Shown here: positions 9,391 to 19,225 of the stretch, piece by piece
Layout: every line of letters begins with the position of its first letter
Position numbering within the stretch: the stretch's first letter is position 1
Assembly (NCBI GenBank): GCA_003209915.1
Contig: QCOF01000002.1
Location: forward strand, 1 to 64,000
Length of the DNA stretch: 64,000 bases
Direction: 5' to 3'
Origin: Pelagibacteraceae bacterium AG-430-E20
GTDB lineage: Bacteria > Pseudomonadota > Alphaproteobacteria > Pelagibacterales > Pelagibacteraceae
The notes under the pieces: generated by a model
What the model was told of the DNA's origin: nothing
Seen by the model: only the letters and a program-made list of their open reading frames with translations
Database searches by the model: none
Made by a program: the position numbers and the translations under genes

Positions 9391-10037
9391 TACAATTTCC
9401 TACATATAGTCATTCCATCCCCTAGAGGAATTATGGTTTTCTCTACTCTTTTATCTTTAGAGACAAATTCGTTAAAGTTTTTAATGGTCTTAGTAATTTT
9501 GTCATGTTCGTTTTTCTTTGCCACTTCTCCATACCAAAGTACATTATCAATTATAATTAAACCTCTTGTTTCAATCAAACTCAATGATCTTTCGTAATAT
9601 TCTTTATAGTTTCCTTTATCAGCATCTATGAATATGAGTTCAAATTTTTCTTTAATTTCGTCTAAACTCTCTAGAGCTGGTTTAATTAAAGTTGTAATTT
9701 TATGATCTTGTTTTGCTTTTTTAAAAAAATTAATAGCAACTTTATTTGTTTCCTCATTTTTATCTAATGCAATTATTTTACCATCATCGGGTAATGCTAG
9801 TGACATAGATAAAGTACTTAAACCTGTAAATGTTCCAATTTCTAATACTTTTTTTATATTAGAAACTTTAATAATTAGATGAAGTAACTGAGTTTGCGAT
9901 ATTGATATCTGCATTCTTTTTATGTCACCTAGTGATGTATTATACTCAATTATTTCTTTTTGGACTGGGTGAAGATTATGTCCATGTTCTAAAATATAAT
10001 CTTGCAGCAGTTGTGTAATATTAAGGTCTGAACCCAT
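9390..10037 (-). CDS. Class I SAM-dependent O-methyltransferase (COMT-like)
   Basis: A 215-residue member of the catechol/caffeoyl-CoA O-methyltransferase-like family (YrrM type). The SAM motif I VLEIGTFTGLSTLSMSLAL, the metal-site patch LIFIDADKGNY and LIIIDNVLWYGEV are all present. Its bacterial relatives include TrmR, which methylates 5-hydroxyuridine in tRNA. Because it overlaps trhO, whose product is 5-hydroxyuridine, a joint wobble-base role (ho5U to mo5U) is an attractive inference, not a demonstrated one. Confidence 0.82.
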   Translation of the reverse strand: MGSDLNITQLLQDYILEHGHNLHPVQKEIIEYNTSLGDIKRMQISISQTQLLHLIIKVSNIKKVLEIGTFTGLSTLSMSLALPDDGKIIALDKNEETNKVAINFFKKAKQDHKITTLIKPALESLDEIKEKFELIFIDADKGNYKEYYERSLSLIETRGLIIIDNVLWYGEVAKKNEHDKITKTIKNFNEFVSKDKRVEKTIIPLGDGMTICRKL

Positions 10038-10042
10038 AAACT

Positions 10043-11506
10043 TTAAAGTTTCTTCTTTAAAATCTCATTTACTAATTGAGGGTTGGCTTTTCCAGCTGAT
10101 ACTTTCATTACTTGTCCAACAAAAAAACCAAATAATTTTACTTTACCTGATTTGTATTCAGTGGCTTTTTCTCGGTTATCATCAATAACTTTATCAATTA
10201 GTGCTTCTAGAGCTTTGGGATCACTTTCTTGTTTTAAGCCCTTTTCTTCAACTATTTTTTTTGGGTCTTTATCCCCCTCCATCATGTGTTCAAAAACAGT
10301 TTTAGCTATTTTCCCAGAAATAGTTCCATCTTTAATTAAATTTATTAATTTTGATAAGTTACCTGCACTTATCGGGCTTTCAGTGATTTCTAGATTATTT
10401 TGATTTAAAGCAGCAAACAACTCACCAATTATCCAGTTAGTAGCAAGTTTCACATCTGATTTTTTAATTACATTTTCAAAATAATTAGAAGTTTCATAAT
10501 CTGAAACTAAAATGGTTGCTTCATAAGGAGATAGTTTAAATTTTTCAATAAATCTTTTTTTCTTTTCATCAGGTAACTCTGGAATTTCTAATTTTAACTT
10601 TTCTATAAAATCATCTGAAACTTCTAGAGGCAAAAGATCTGGATCAGGAAAATATCTATAGTCGTGTGCATCTTCTTTTGAACGCATTGATCTTGTCTCA
10701 TTTTTTTTGGTATCAAATAGTCTCGTCTCTTGATCAATAGATTGACCATCTTCAATAAGATCTACTTGTCTATTAGCTTCGTATTCAATAGCCATTTGCA
10801 TAAATTTTATTGAGTTTACATTTTTAATTTCACATCTAGTTCCAAATTCTTTAGATCCTTTTTTTCTAACAGAAACATTCACATCAGCTCTTAATGAACC
10901 CTCTTGCATATTCCCGTCACACGTTCCAAGGTATCTCATTATTGATCTTAATTTTTTTACATAAGCATTTACTTCATCTGGTGATCTTAAATCTGGTTTA
11001 CTAACAATTTCCATTAAGGCAACACCTGATCTATTCAGATCAACAAATGTATTTTTTGGATCTAAATCATGTATGCTTTTACCAGCGTCTTGTTCTAAGT
11101 GTAATCTTTCAATACCAACCTCTTTTTGACCATCTGGCATATCTAAAATAACCTTCCCCTCACCTATAATTGGATCTTTAAATTGAGATATTTGATATCC
11201 TTGAGGTAGATCTGCATAAAAATAATTTTTTCTATCAAAAACAGATCGTTTATTTATTTTGGCTTTTAGCCCTATACCAGTTTTTATAGCCTGCTTTACA
11301 CAAAATTCATTTATAACTGGCAGCATACCTGGCAAAGCAGCATCTACTAAACTTACCTGAGTATTGGGTTCTGCACCAAATTTAGTTGATGATGTTGAAA
11401 ATAGCTTTGATTCTGAAGTAACTTGAGCATGAACCTCTAAGCCTATTACAACTTCATATTGATTATCTTTTCTATTGATTAGATACTCTGATTTATCCTT
11501 ACTCAT
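10043..11506 (-). CDS. gatB: Asp/Glu-tRNA(Asn/Gln) amidotransferase subunit B
   Basis: Recognises mischarged Glu-tRNA(Gln) or Asp-tRNA(Asn) and activates it with ATP for transamidation. It has the signature [36 protein letters not shown] and YRYFPDPDL, plus the C-terminal helical/YqeY tail. I chose the ATG at 11506, which overlaps the gatA TGA as ATGA and gives 487 residues. An in-frame TTG at 11518 would reach back into gatA without any gain. Gene order here is gatC-gatA-gatB. Confidence 0.95.
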   Translation of the reverse strand: MSKDKSEYLINRKDNQYEVVIGLEVHAQVTSESKLFSTSSTKFGAEPNTQVSLVDAALPGMLPVINEFCVKQAIKTGIGLKAKINKRSVFDRKNYFYADLPQGYQISQFKDPIIGEGKVILDMPDGQKEVGIERLHLEQDAGKSIHDLDPKNTFVDLNRSGVALMEIVSKPDLRSPDEVNAYVKKLRSIMRYLGTCDGNMQEGSLRADVNVSVRKKGSKEFGTRCEIKNVNSIKFMQMAIEYEANRQVDLIEDGQSIDQETRLFDTKKNETRSMRSKEDAHDYRYFPDPDLLPLEVSDDFIEKLKLEIPELPDEKKKRFIEKFKLSPYEATILVSDYETSNYFENVIKKSDVKLATNWIIGELFAALNQNNLEITESPISAGNLSKLINLIKDGTISGKIAKTVFEHMMEGDKDPKKIVEEKGLKQESDPKALEALIDKVIDDNREKATEYKSGKVKLFGFFVGQVMKVSAGKANPQLVNEILKKKL

Positions 11507-12960
11507 TTTATCCACCAATCAATAATTTTATTTTTAAAATTAATTTTTTCTTCCATTGCATATGCGATGTTTAATAAATTTTGTTCATCAAATGCTTTTC
11601 CAATTATTTGTAGTCCTAAAGGATAACCCTTTGCATCATGACCAGCGGGTATCGAAATTCCAGGCAAACCTGCTAAATTTACCGGAACTGTAAAAATATC
11701 ATTTAAATACATCGAAACAGGATCATTTGTCTTTTCGCCAATTTTAAATGCTGAACTTGGAGTTGATGGAGTTAATATAGCATCAACTTTTTTATAAGCT
11801 TCGTCAAAATCATTTTTAATAAGCTTTCTAACTTTTTGAGCCTTAAGATAATATGCATCATAATATCCTGAGGATAAAACATAAGTCCCAATCATTATTC
11901 TTCTTTGAACTTCTGCACCAAAACCTTCAGATCTAGTTTTCTCATACATATCTATCAAATTTTCTCCATCAGCTCTAAATCCATATTTTACACCATCATA
12001 TCGCGCAAGATTAGATGAAGCTTCTGCGGGAGCTACAATATAATAAGTGGGTAAAGCATAATTAGTGTGAGGTAGTGAAATATCTATAATTTCTGCTCCA
12101 CAATCTTTTACATAATCAATACCTTTCTTCCAAAGATCTTCTACTTCTTTGGGCATCCCATCAACTCTATACTCTTTAGGTATTCCTATTTTTTTTCCTT
12201 TGATATTATTAGTTAATTCCTTGACGTAATTGTTTCGCTTAAAATCTATGGAGGTAGAATCTTTTTCGTCATAAGAACTAATAACCTCGTGTAATAAAGC
12301 ACAATCTCTTACGTTTTGAGCCATTGGTCCTGCTTGATCTAAAGATGATGCAAATGCTACAATTCCGTATCTTGAACAACTCCCATAAGTTGGTTTTAAA
12401 CCAACGATGCCTGTGAAGGATGCAGGTTGTCTAATTGAACCACCAGTATCTGTTCCTATTGTAATTGGTGTTAATTGTGCTGCAACAGCTGAAGATGAGC
12501 CACCTGAGGATCCACCAGGAACTAAATTTTTGTCAATAGGGTTCTGGACACAACCAAAAAAACTTGTTTCATTAGAAGATCCCATAGCAAACTCGTCACA
12601 ATTTAATTTTCCAAGAAGAATAGCTCCCTCATTCCAAATATTTTGAGTAACTGTGGACTCATAAGTTGGAGTGAAATTATTTAAAATTTTACTCCCTGCA
12701 GTAGTTTTAACATTTTTTGTACAAAATAGATCTTTAACAGCCATTGGTATACCGGGTAATTTTAAATCTAGATTGGGGTTTTCATCGAACTTTTTAGCTT
12801 TATCAATTGCAGCTGAAAAGTCTTCAGTTATATACGCATTTAACTCTTTGGATTTTTCAGACCTTTCTACAAATGCTTTTGTAACTTCAGTAGATGAAAG
12901 TTTTTTATCTTTAATATTTTTAATTAATTCTGAAAGTGATTGTTTTGTAATATCAGACAT
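11503..12960 (-). CDS. gatA: Asp/Glu-tRNA(Asn/Gln) amidotransferase subunit A
   Basis: Amidase subunit (485 residues) that frees ammonia from glutamine for the GatB site. The Ser-cisSer-Lys triad can be located: Lys76 in AVKDLFC, Ser151 in the [11 protein letters not shown] loop and Ser175 in [13 protein letters not shown]. Its presence implies that this organism charges Gln (and perhaps Asn) tRNA indirectly. It overlaps gatC by one base (TAATG) and gatB by four (ATGA), so the three subunits are likely coupled in translation. Confidence 0.96.
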   Translation of the reverse strand: MSDITKQSLSELIKNIKDKKLSSTEVTKAFVERSEKSKELNAYITEDFSAAIDKAKKFDENPNLDLKLPGIPMAVKDLFCTKNVKTTAGSKILNNFTPTYESTVTQNIWNEGAILLGKLNCDEFAMGSSNETSFFGCVQNPIDKNLVPGGSSGGSSSAVAAQLTPITIGTDTGGSIRQPASFTGIVGLKPTYGSCSRYGIVAFASSLDQAGPMAQNVRDCALLHEVISSYDEKDSTSIDFKRNNYVKELTNNIKGKKIGIPKEYRVDGMPKEVEDLWKKGIDYVKDCGAEIIDISLPHTNYALPTYYIVAPAEASSNLARYDGVKYGFRADGENLIDMYEKTRSEGFGAEVQRRIMIGTYVLSSGYYDAYYLKAQKVRKLIKNDFDEAYKKVDAILTPSTPSSAFKIGEKTNDPVSMYLNDIFTVPVNLAGLPGISIPAGHDAKGYPLGLQIIGKAFDEQNLLNIAYAMEEKINFKNKIIDWWIK

Positions 12961-13247
12961 TATTCAATCACCTTTGGCACAACAAAATAATCCTCATTTT
13001 CCTGAGGAGAGTTTTTAATTATTTGCTCTCTTAAATTTTTACTTTTTACCTCATCACCTCTTAACTTTAATGTTGTTTCTGCAACTGAAGTTAAAGGTTG
13101 AACATTATCTGTCTTTAATTCATTAAGTTTTTCAATAAATTCAAAAATTGAATTTAAATCTCCTGCCAGTTTCTCTGCTTTTTTTTTATCAACAGAAATT
13201 CTTGATAATTTTGATATGTGCTTTATTGTTTTAAGATCGATACTCAT
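12960..13247 (-). CDS. gatC: Asp/Glu-tRNA(Asn/Gln) amidotransferase subunit C
   Basis: Small subunit that wraps around GatA and tethers it to GatB. Family features are the N-terminal TIKHISKLSRISV, the middle LNSIFEFIEKLNELKTDNVQPLTSV and a C-terminal VPKVIE end. I use the ATG at 13247 (95 residues, usual for GatC). A GTG at 13277 would add ten residues of no family character. First gene of gatCAB, divergent from ruvX with a gap of 50 bases that must hold both promoters. Confidence 0.93.
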   Translation of the reverse strand: MSIDLKTIKHISKLSRISVDKKKAEKLAGDLNSIFEFIEKLNELKTDNVQPLTSVAETTLKLRGDEVKSKNLREQIIKNSPQENEDYFVVPKVIE

Positions 13248-13297
13248 ATGATAATTAAATATGTCGCAAACTATCACTTAAGTCTAAATTATACAAT

Positions 13298-13753
13298 ATG
13301 ATCACTATAGAAGAGTTTAAAAAAAAACAGTCAGAAACATGTAGATTAATTGGTCTAGATCTTGGCTCTAAAAGAATTGGAGTTTCAATCTGTGATGAAA
13401 AACAATCTATAGCTACACCATTAAAAACATTAAATAAAACTAGTGCAGATAATTTAATCAATGAATTAAAAATCATTATTGAGGAAAATAGTATTAAGGG
13501 AATTATAATAGGATATCCTATTAATATGGATGGAACTTTAGGCAGATCTGCCCAGTCTGTTCATGATGTCTCTAACAATATTGATAAGAAATTAGATATT
13601 GATGTTTGTTTATGGGATGAAAGACTCTCAACTGTAGGTGCGTTCAATTTATCTAGTCAATTGGATATAAATGTAACTAAAAGAGAAAAAAATATAGATC
13701 AGAATGCTGCTGCATTTATACTTCAAGGAGCAATAGATTTTTTAAATAATTAA
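13298..13753 (+). CDS. ruvX: Putative pre-16S rRNA nuclease / YqgF (RuvX) family
   Basis: RNase H-fold protein of 151 residues. LIGLDLGSKRIGVSIC holds the first acidic residue of the fold, VCLWDERLSTVGA the second, and DQNAAAFILQGAIDF the last. Family members mature the 5' end of 16S rRNA (E. coli YqgF) and were earlier proposed to be Holliday junction resolvases. It is the first plus-strand gene after gatC. A stem-loop follows it before pyrB. Confidence 0.9.
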   Translation: MITIEEFKKKQSETCRLIGLDLGSKRIGVSICDEKQSIATPLKTLNKTSADNLINELKIIIEENSIKGIIIGYPINMDGTLGRSAQSVHDVSNNIDKKLDIDVCLWDERLSTVGAFNLSSQLDINVTKREKNIDQNAAAFILQGAIDFLNN

Positions 13754-13766
13754 TGCTTGCCAACTA

Positions 13767-13787
13767 ACTCTATTATAGTTATAGAGT
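13767..13787 (+). promoter_or_regulatory. Stem-loop directly upstream of pyrB
   Basis: ACTCTAT-TATAGTT-ATAGAGT forms a perfect 7-base-pair hairpin ending eight bases before the pyrB ATG. It sits where a ribosome would bind, so it may hinder pyrB initiation or be the 3' hairpin of ruvX. There is no U-run long enough for a standard terminator. Confidence 0.4.
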
Positions 13788-13795
13788 AAATTTTA

Positions 13796-14737
13796 ATGGC
13801 ATCTAAAACCAATAAAGCTATTAAAATCTCTCAAAAACATTTGTTAGGTATTCAAGATTTGTCAGTTAGTGACATAAATATTATTCTTGATGAAGCTCAG
13901 ACCTTTATAAAAGTAAATCGAAGTAAGAATAAAAAAATTGACGTTTTAAGAGGCAAAACTCAAATAAACCTCTTTTTTGAGCCGTCAACCAGAACTCAAA
14001 GCTCATTTGAATTAGCAGGAAAAAGATTAGGAGCTGATGTGATGTCAATGAACATGGGTAATTCAGCAATTAAAAAAGGTGAAACACTAATTGACACTGC
14101 TATGACTTTAAATGCAATGCATCCAGATATCATAGTAATTAGACATCAAGACTCAGGAGCTTGCAATCTTCTTTCACAAAAAGTTAATTGTGTAGTATTA
14201 AATGCTGGAGATGGGCGCAGAGAACATCCTACCCAAGCGTTACTAGATGCGTTAACAATAATTAACCGAAAAGATAAAATCCAAGGGTTAAAAATTGCAA
14301 TATGTGGAGATATTTTGCATTCACGTGTAGCTAGATCAAATATTTACTTGTTAACTATGCTTGGAGCTGAAGTAAATATAGTTGCTCCTACAAATTTGAT
14401 GCCAAAAGAAATAGAAAAATTTGGTGTTAATACTTTTACTGATATGAAAAAAGGACTGAAAGATTGTGACATTGTAATGATGTTAAGATTGCAAAATGAG
14501 AGAATGACCAGTTCTTTCTTATCATCTAATAGAGAATATTATGAATACTATGGTTTAACACCAGACAAATTAGATAATGCAAAATCTGACGCTCTTATTA
14601 TGCATCCAGGTCCAATGAACAGAGGTATCGAAATTGATACCAGGTTAGCTGACGATATTAACAAGAGTGTTATTAAGGAACAGGTAGAACTTGGTGTTGC
14701 TGTAAGAATGGCGTGTTTAAAAATATTTTGTGAATAA
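13796..14737 (+). CDS. pyrB: Aspartate carbamoyltransferase catalytic subunit
   Basis: Joins carbamoyl phosphate and aspartate to give carbamoyl aspartate in UMP synthesis. The 313 residues carry the carbamoyl-phosphate loop [20 protein letters not shown], then [12 protein letters not shown] and [12 protein letters not shown]. The stop codon is followed at once by the pyrC-like ATG (no gap). No pyrI regulatory chain is encoded nearby. This pyrB plus inactive-pyrC layout is that of the Pseudomonas-type dodecameric ATCase, where the DHOase-like chain is needed for assembly. Confidence 0.95.
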   Translation: MASKTNKAIKISQKHLLGIQDLSVSDINIILDEAQTFIKVNRSKNKKIDVLRGKTQINLFFEPSTRTQSSFELAGKRLGADVMSMNMGNSAIKKGETLIDTAMTLNAMHPDIIVIRHQDSGACNLLSQKVNCVVLNAGDGRREHPTQALLDALTIINRKDKIQGLKIAICGDILHSRVARSNIYLLTMLGAEVNIVAPTNLMPKEIEKFGVNTFTDMKKGLKDCDIVMMLRLQNERMTSSFLSSNREYYEYYGLTPDKLDNAKSDALIMHPGPMNRGIEIDTRLADDINKSVIKEQVELGVAVRMACLKIFCE

Positions 14738-16024
14738 ATGAAAAAACAATACTTTATAAATGCAAATATTATAGATCCTCATAATTCATTAAACGAAAAT
14801 GGTGGATTAATAATTGATGAAGATGGAAATATCGAAGCAATAGGTAAAAAAGTAAATAACAATAATCTTCCATCACGAGAAAAACCAATTGATTTAAAAG
14901 GGAAATATATCTTCCCTGGTCTTGTGGATATGAGAGTATTTGTAGGTGAACCAGGTTACGAATATAAAGAAAATTTTAGAACTTTAAGTAATGCTGCTTT
15001 ATCTGGTGGCGTAACTTCTGTTGTTACTATGCCAAATACAGATCCAATTATAGATAATGTTTCTATTGTTGATTTTTTAAAAAGAAGAGGAAGAGATAAA
15101 TCAAAGATAAATATTTTTCCTTGCGCATCTTTAACTCATAATATCGAAGGAACTAACATGACCGAATTTGGTCTTTTGGCCAAAAAAGGAATAATTGCAT
15201 TTACTGATGGCGTCAAAACTATTCAAAATACAAGACTAATGTCCAGAATAATGAATTCAGCAAAAGACTTGGGTTGTTTAATTATGCAACACGCTGAAGA
15301 TTTACATTTATCAGAAAACGGTATGATTAATTCTGGAATAATTGCCTCAAAGCTAGGGCTGTCTGGAATACCAGATATTGCTGAAAGAATTATAATTGAA
15401 AGAGATTTGACATTGCTTGAAAAGGTTAAATGTAGATATCACATCTCACAACTTTCCTCTTCGAAGTCTGTTGATATTATAAAACAAAGAAAAGAAGATA
15501 TAAAATTTACATCAGGAGTTTCAATAAATAACTTATCTCTGAATGAAAATGACATTGGAGATTTTAGAACTTTTTTAAAATTATCCCCTCCTCTCAGAAA
15601 AGAAGAAGATAGAGAAGCATTGGTCCAAGGATTAAAAGATGGTGTGATTGATGTAATCGTTTCAGACCATAAACCTGAAGATGAAGAGTCTAAAAGATTA
15701 ACATTTTCCCAAGCTGCAACCGGAGCATCAGGAATTGAAACACTATTATCATTAAGCTTAGAATTATTTCATAATGGATCAATTAAACTTGATACTATAA
15801 TTCAAGCATTGACATCAAATCCTGCAAAAATATTAAATATAAATAAAGGAAACTTATCTATTGGAAATCAAGCTGATTTTTGTATTGTAGATATAGACAA
15901 ACCTTGGGTTGTTAAAAAAGAAAATTTAATCTCTAAATCAAAAAATACATCTATAGAGGATAAAAAATTGCAAGGAAAAGTAACCAATACGTTTGTAAAA
16001 GGTCAGGAATTATTTAAAGTATAA
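14738..16024 (+). CDS. Dihydroorotase-like protein lacking metal ligands (PyrC'/PyrX type)
   Basis: Amidohydrolase-fold protein of 428 residues with the layout of class I dihydroorotase (GKYIFPGLVDMRVF, SGGVTSVVTMPNTDP, AFTDG, SDHKPED). The HxH metal pair after GLVDM is replaced by Arg66-Val67-Phe68, and the His expected in the HIxH patch is Gln238 (YHISQLSSSKS). Asp157, His185 and Asp310 remain. With three ligands gone it should not hydrolyse dihydroorotate. It begins directly after the pyrB stop, which fits a structural partner of ATCase as in Pseudomonas. A true dihydroorotase must then be encoded elsewhere. Confidence 0.88.
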   Translation: MKKQYFINANIIDPHNSLNENGGLIIDEDGNIEAIGKKVNNNNLPSREKPIDLKGKYIFPGLVDMRVFVGEPGYEYKENFRTLSNAALSGGVTSVVTMPNTDPIIDNVSIVDFLKRRGRDKSKINIFPCASLTHNIEGTNMTEFGLLAKKGIIAFTDGVKTIQNTRLMSRIMNSAKDLGCLIMQHAEDLHLSENGMINSGIIASKLGLSGIPDIAERIIIERDLTLLEKVKCRYHISQLSSSKSVDIIKQRKEDIKFTSGVSINNLSLNENDIGDFRTFLKLSPPLRKEEDREALVQGLKDGVIDVIVSDHKPEDEESKRLTFSQAATGASGIETLLSLSLELFHNGSIKLDTIIQALTSNPAKILNINKGNLSIGNQADFCIVDIDKPWVVKKENLISKSKNTSIEDKKLQGKVTNTFVKGQELFKV

Positions 16025-16026
16025 AA

Positions 16027-16605
16027 ATGGAATTTTTAACTATAGGTATAATCTCATACCTAATGGGTTCTATACCTTTTGGATTTATACTAACAAAAAT
16101 TTTTTTAAAAAAAGATATAAGAGAAATTGGGTCTGGTAATATAGGTGCAACAAATGCATTAAGAACAGGTAATAAATTAATTGGTTATTCAACCCTTTTG
16201 TTAGATGTTATTAAAGCTATACTTCCTGTGCTATATGTAAAAATCAATTATCCAGAATTAATTTATATTGCATCTCTTTGCGCTTTTTTAGGTCATGTTT
16301 TTCCAGTTTGGTTAAAGTTTAAAGGTGGTAAGGGTGTCGCCACATATCTGGGTATATTGTTTACTATAAATATTTTTTTAGGTTTTATTTTTTGTGTGTC
16401 TTGGTTACTAATTTTTTTAATATCTAAATACTCTTCCTTGTCATCACTTATTGGTTCTCTAACGATACCAGTATATATTTTCTTTAATGATCAAATGATT
16501 AATGCACTTTTTTTTGGAATTATGTTTGTATTGATATTTTATACTCACAGAGAAAATATTAAACGTCTGAAAAATAAAGAAGAAAGTAAAACAAAAATTT
16601 ATTAA
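16027..16605 (+). CDS. plsY: Glycerol-3-phosphate acyltransferase PlsY
   Basis: Inner-membrane enzyme that moves an acyl group from acyl phosphate to glycerol 3-phosphate, the first step of phospholipid synthesis. The 192 residues form about five membrane segments with the three family motifs: GSIPFGFILTKIF, GSGNIGATNALRTG and GHVFPVWLKFKGGKGVATYL. It starts two bases after the pyrC-like gene, so it may share that transcript, though the functions are unrelated. Confidence 0.95.
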   Translation: MEFLTIGIISYLMGSIPFGFILTKIFLKKDIREIGSGNIGATNALRTGNKLIGYSTLLLDVIKAILPVLYVKINYPELIYIASLCAFLGHVFPVWLKFKGGKGVATYLGILFTINIFLGFIFCVSWLLIFLISKYSSLSSLIGSLTIPVYIFFNDQMINALFFGIMFVLIFYTHRENIKRLKNKEESKTKIY

Positions 16606-16615
16606 ATTGACTATC

Positions 16616-16633
16616 AACTACTTTTAAGTAGTT
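16616..16633. terminator. Perfect hairpin between plsY and topA
   Basis: AACTACTT-TT-AAGTAGTT has 8-base arms and a 2-base centre and ends nine bases before the topA ATG; TTGTT follows. It could be a weak terminator after plsY or a binding site for a dimeric protein controlling topA. The very small loop favours a DNA operator over an RNA hairpin. Confidence 0.35.
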
Positions 16634-16642
16634 TGTTAAATT

Positions 16643-19225
16643 ATGAATCTAGTCATAGTTGAAAGTCCTGCAAAAGCCAAAACAATTAATAAATACTTAG
16701 GAGATAATTATACCGTTTTAGCTAGTTACGGTCATATTAGAGATTTACCATCAAAAAATGGTTCGGTTGATCCGGATCAAAATTTTAAAATGGAATGGGA
16801 AGTTGATAACTTTTCAAAAAAATATCTTAAAGATATTACTGATGCCGCAAAAGAATCATCTAAAATTATTTTAGCAACAGATCCCGATCGTGAAGGAGAA
16901 GCCATTGCATGGCATGTAAAGGAATATTTGAATGAGAAAAAACTACTCAAAGATAAAGAGGTTGAAAGAGTTGTGTTCAACGAAATTACTAAAAAGGCTG
17001 TTACTTTTGGAATTGAAAATCCAAGGCAAATCGAGCCCTTGCTAGTTGATGCCTACATGGCAAGAAGAGCACTTGATTACCTTGTTGGTTTTAATATTTC
17101 ACCAATATTGTGGACTAAACTTCCTGGGTCAAAGTCAGCAGGTAGAGTGCAATCTGTTGCTTTAAAATTAATAACAGAAAGAGAGCATGAAATTGAGTTA
17201 TTTAATCCAGAAGAGTTTTGGACTTTAAGTTTAAAATTTCAAGATGAGAAAAAAAATTCAATTACCGCAAGCATCTATCAATTAGATGGCGAAAAAATTG
17301 AAAAATTTACCTTTAGAAAAAAAGAAGATATTGAAAAGGCAATCTCTGGATTAAAGAATAAAAAATATAATATTACTGATATTTCATCAAAAATTGTTAA
17401 TAGAAATCCATCTGGTCCATTTACAACTTCTACACTACAACAAGTTGCTTCAAGTAGATTGGGATTTGGTGCTTCTAGAACCATGCAAATTGCACAAAAA
17501 CTTTATCAAGGAATTGAAATTGATGGTGATACAGTTGGTTTAATAACCTACATGAGAACTGATGGTACAAATTTATCGGCTGATGCTATTAGTGATTTAA
17601 GAAATTTTATTAAAAAAAGTTATGGTAATGAGTACATACCTGAAAAAGCTAATAATTATTCAGGAAAAAAAGCCAAAAATGCTCAAGAAGCACATGAAGC
17701 GATAAGGCCGACAGATATTAATAGATCCCCTGAAACTGTTAAAAAATATTTAAGTACTGACCAAAATAAATTGTATAATTTGATATGGAGCAGAGCACTA
17801 TCCTCTCAAATGGTATCTGCTAAGTTTGATAGAAATACAATAACTATTGAAACTGAGGATAAAAATACCGTTTGTAAAACAAGTGGCTCAGTTTTAAAAT
17901 TTGATGGTTTTTTAAAAGTTTATAAAAATCCTAACTCAGAAGATGATGATGAAATACTTCCAGAAGTAAAAAAAGGACCCATTAATATAGAGTCATTTTT
18001 AGATGAACAGCATTTTACGCAACCACCTCCAAGATATTCAGAAGCGAGCTTGGTAAAGAAATTAGAGGAACTTGGAATTGGAAGACCCTCTACCTATGCA
18101 AGTATTATATCTACAATTTCTAACCGTGGATACGCTGAGATAACTAATAAAAGATTTTTTCCAACCGATCGTGGAAAATTAATTTCTGCCTTTTTAGAAA
18201 AATTATTTTCTAAATATGTTGATTATAATTTTACTGCAGGATTAGAAGATCAATTAGATGAAATTACAACTGGAAAAGAAAGTTGGATAAAAGTTTTAGA
18301 ATTATTTTGGAAAGATTTTAATAATAATGTATCAGAAGTAAAAGAGAAAAGAACTAGAGAAGTTTTGGATTTACTAAATGAAAGTTTGGGTGCGTTAATT
18401 TTTGACAAAGATGACAGTGGTAATGTTGTCAGAAAGTGCCAATTGTGCGATACAGGTTCGTTAAGTTTAAAAAATAGTTTTAGGGGTGGCGCATTTATTG
18501 GTTGCTCTAATTATCCAGAATGTAAATTTACTAGACCTTTGTCAAAAGCTAAGGCTGCTGCACAGGCTCAATTAGCTGAACCCAAATTTTTAGGTAAACA
18601 TGATAATGGAAACGATATCTTTCTTAAAAATGGAAGATTTGGACCTTATTTACAATATGAAAAAGTTTTAGAAAGCATTGAAAAAGAAAATAAGAAAAAA
18701 AAGAAAAAAACAAAAAAAGCTAAAAAAGATGTAAATGAATTGTTAAAAAATGTCTCCATTCCAAAAGGAATTGGATTAGACAGTATTGATATTGATAAAG
18801 CGAGATTTTTGTGTTCACTGCCAAAATCTTTAGGCATTAATCCCGACAATCAAAAAGAGATTTCTCTAAACACAGGAAGATTTGGCCCTTATTTAAAGTG
18901 TGAAAATAAGTCCGCTAGACTAGAAAATGTTGAGGAGATTTTTTCAATAGGCTTGAACAGAGCAATAACATTAATAGCTGATGCTAAACCAGGAAGAATG
19001 TCATCCTCTATTATAAAAGATCTTGGCGAACATCCTGAAGACAAAAAGCCTGTAAGAATCATGAAAGGGCAATACGGTCCTTATATAAAATACAAATCCC
19101 TTAATGCAACGATTCCTGAGGAAAAAGACCCTACAGAGCTAAATATGGAAGAGGCTCTTATCCTAATTGAGAAAAGACGTGAATACGATAAAAATAAGAA
19201 GACTAAAAAAAAGAAAAAAAAATGA
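16643..19225 (+). CDS. topA: DNA topoisomerase I
   Basis: Type IA topoisomerase (860 residues) that relaxes negative supercoils. A TOPRIM domain opens the protein (LVIVESPAKAKTI, ATDPDREGEAIAWH); the catalytic Tyr is Tyr303 in VGLITYMRTDG. Near 600-630 there is one four-Cys zinc ribbon (CQLCDTG, GCSNYPEC), followed by three topoisomerase C-terminal repeats marked by NGRFGPYLQY, TGRFGPYLKC and KGQYGPYIKY. Lysine-rich insertions lie between repeats and at the very end. Only one zinc ribbon is seen, against three ribbon units in the E. coli enzyme. It overlaps the next gene by four bases. Confidence 0.97.
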   Translation: MNLVIVESPAKAKTINKYLGDNYTVLASYGHIRDLPSKNGSVDPDQNFKMEWEVDNFSKKYLKDITDAAKESSKIILATDPDREGEAIAWHVKEYLNEKKLLKDKEVERVVFNEITKKAVTFGIENPRQIEPLLVDAYMARRALDYLVGFNISPILWTKLPGSKSAGRVQSVALKLITEREHEIELFNPEEFWTLSLKFQDEKKNSITASIYQLDGEKIEKFTFRKKEDIEKAISGLKNKKYNITDISSKIVNRNPSGPFTTSTLQQVASSRLGFGASRTMQIAQKLYQGIEIDGDTVGLITYMRTDGTNLSADAISDLRNFIKKSYGNEYIPEKANNYSGKKAKNAQEAHEAIRPTDINRSPETVKKYLSTDQNKLYNLIWSRALSSQMVSAKFDRNTITIETEDKNTVCKTSGSVLKFDGFLKVYKNPNSEDDDEILPEVKKGPINIESFLDEQHFTQPPPRYSEASLVKKLEELGIGRPSTYASIISTISNRGYAEITNKRFFPTDRGKLISAFLEKLFSKYVDYNFTAGLEDQLDEITTGKESWIKVLELFWKDFNNNVSEVKEKRTREVLDLLNESLGALIFDKDDSGNVVRKCQLCDTGSLSLKNSFRGGAFIGCSNYPECKFTRPLSKAKAAAQAQLAEPKFLGKHDNGNDIFLKNGRFGPYLQYEKVLESIEKENKKKKKKTKKAKKDVNELLKNVSIPKGIGLDSIDIDKARFLCSLPKSLGINPDNQKEISLNTGRFGPYLKCENKSARLENVEEIFSIGLNRAITLIADAKPGRMSSSIIKDLGEHPEDKKPVRIMKGQYGPYIKYKSLNATIPEEKDPTELNMEEALILIEKRREYDKNKKTKKKKKK

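Noticed and set aside
11507-11518. TTG start for gatB
   Set aside because: The ATG at 11506 overlaps the gatA stop as ATGA, the usual junction in this genome, and begins right before the conserved N terminus.
18676-18730. Poly-Lys coding run in topA as a frameshift or assembly fault
   Set aside because: The frame is unbroken on both sides and the flanking C-terminal repeats align; Lys-rich inserts are usual in topoisomerase tails of AT-rich genomes.
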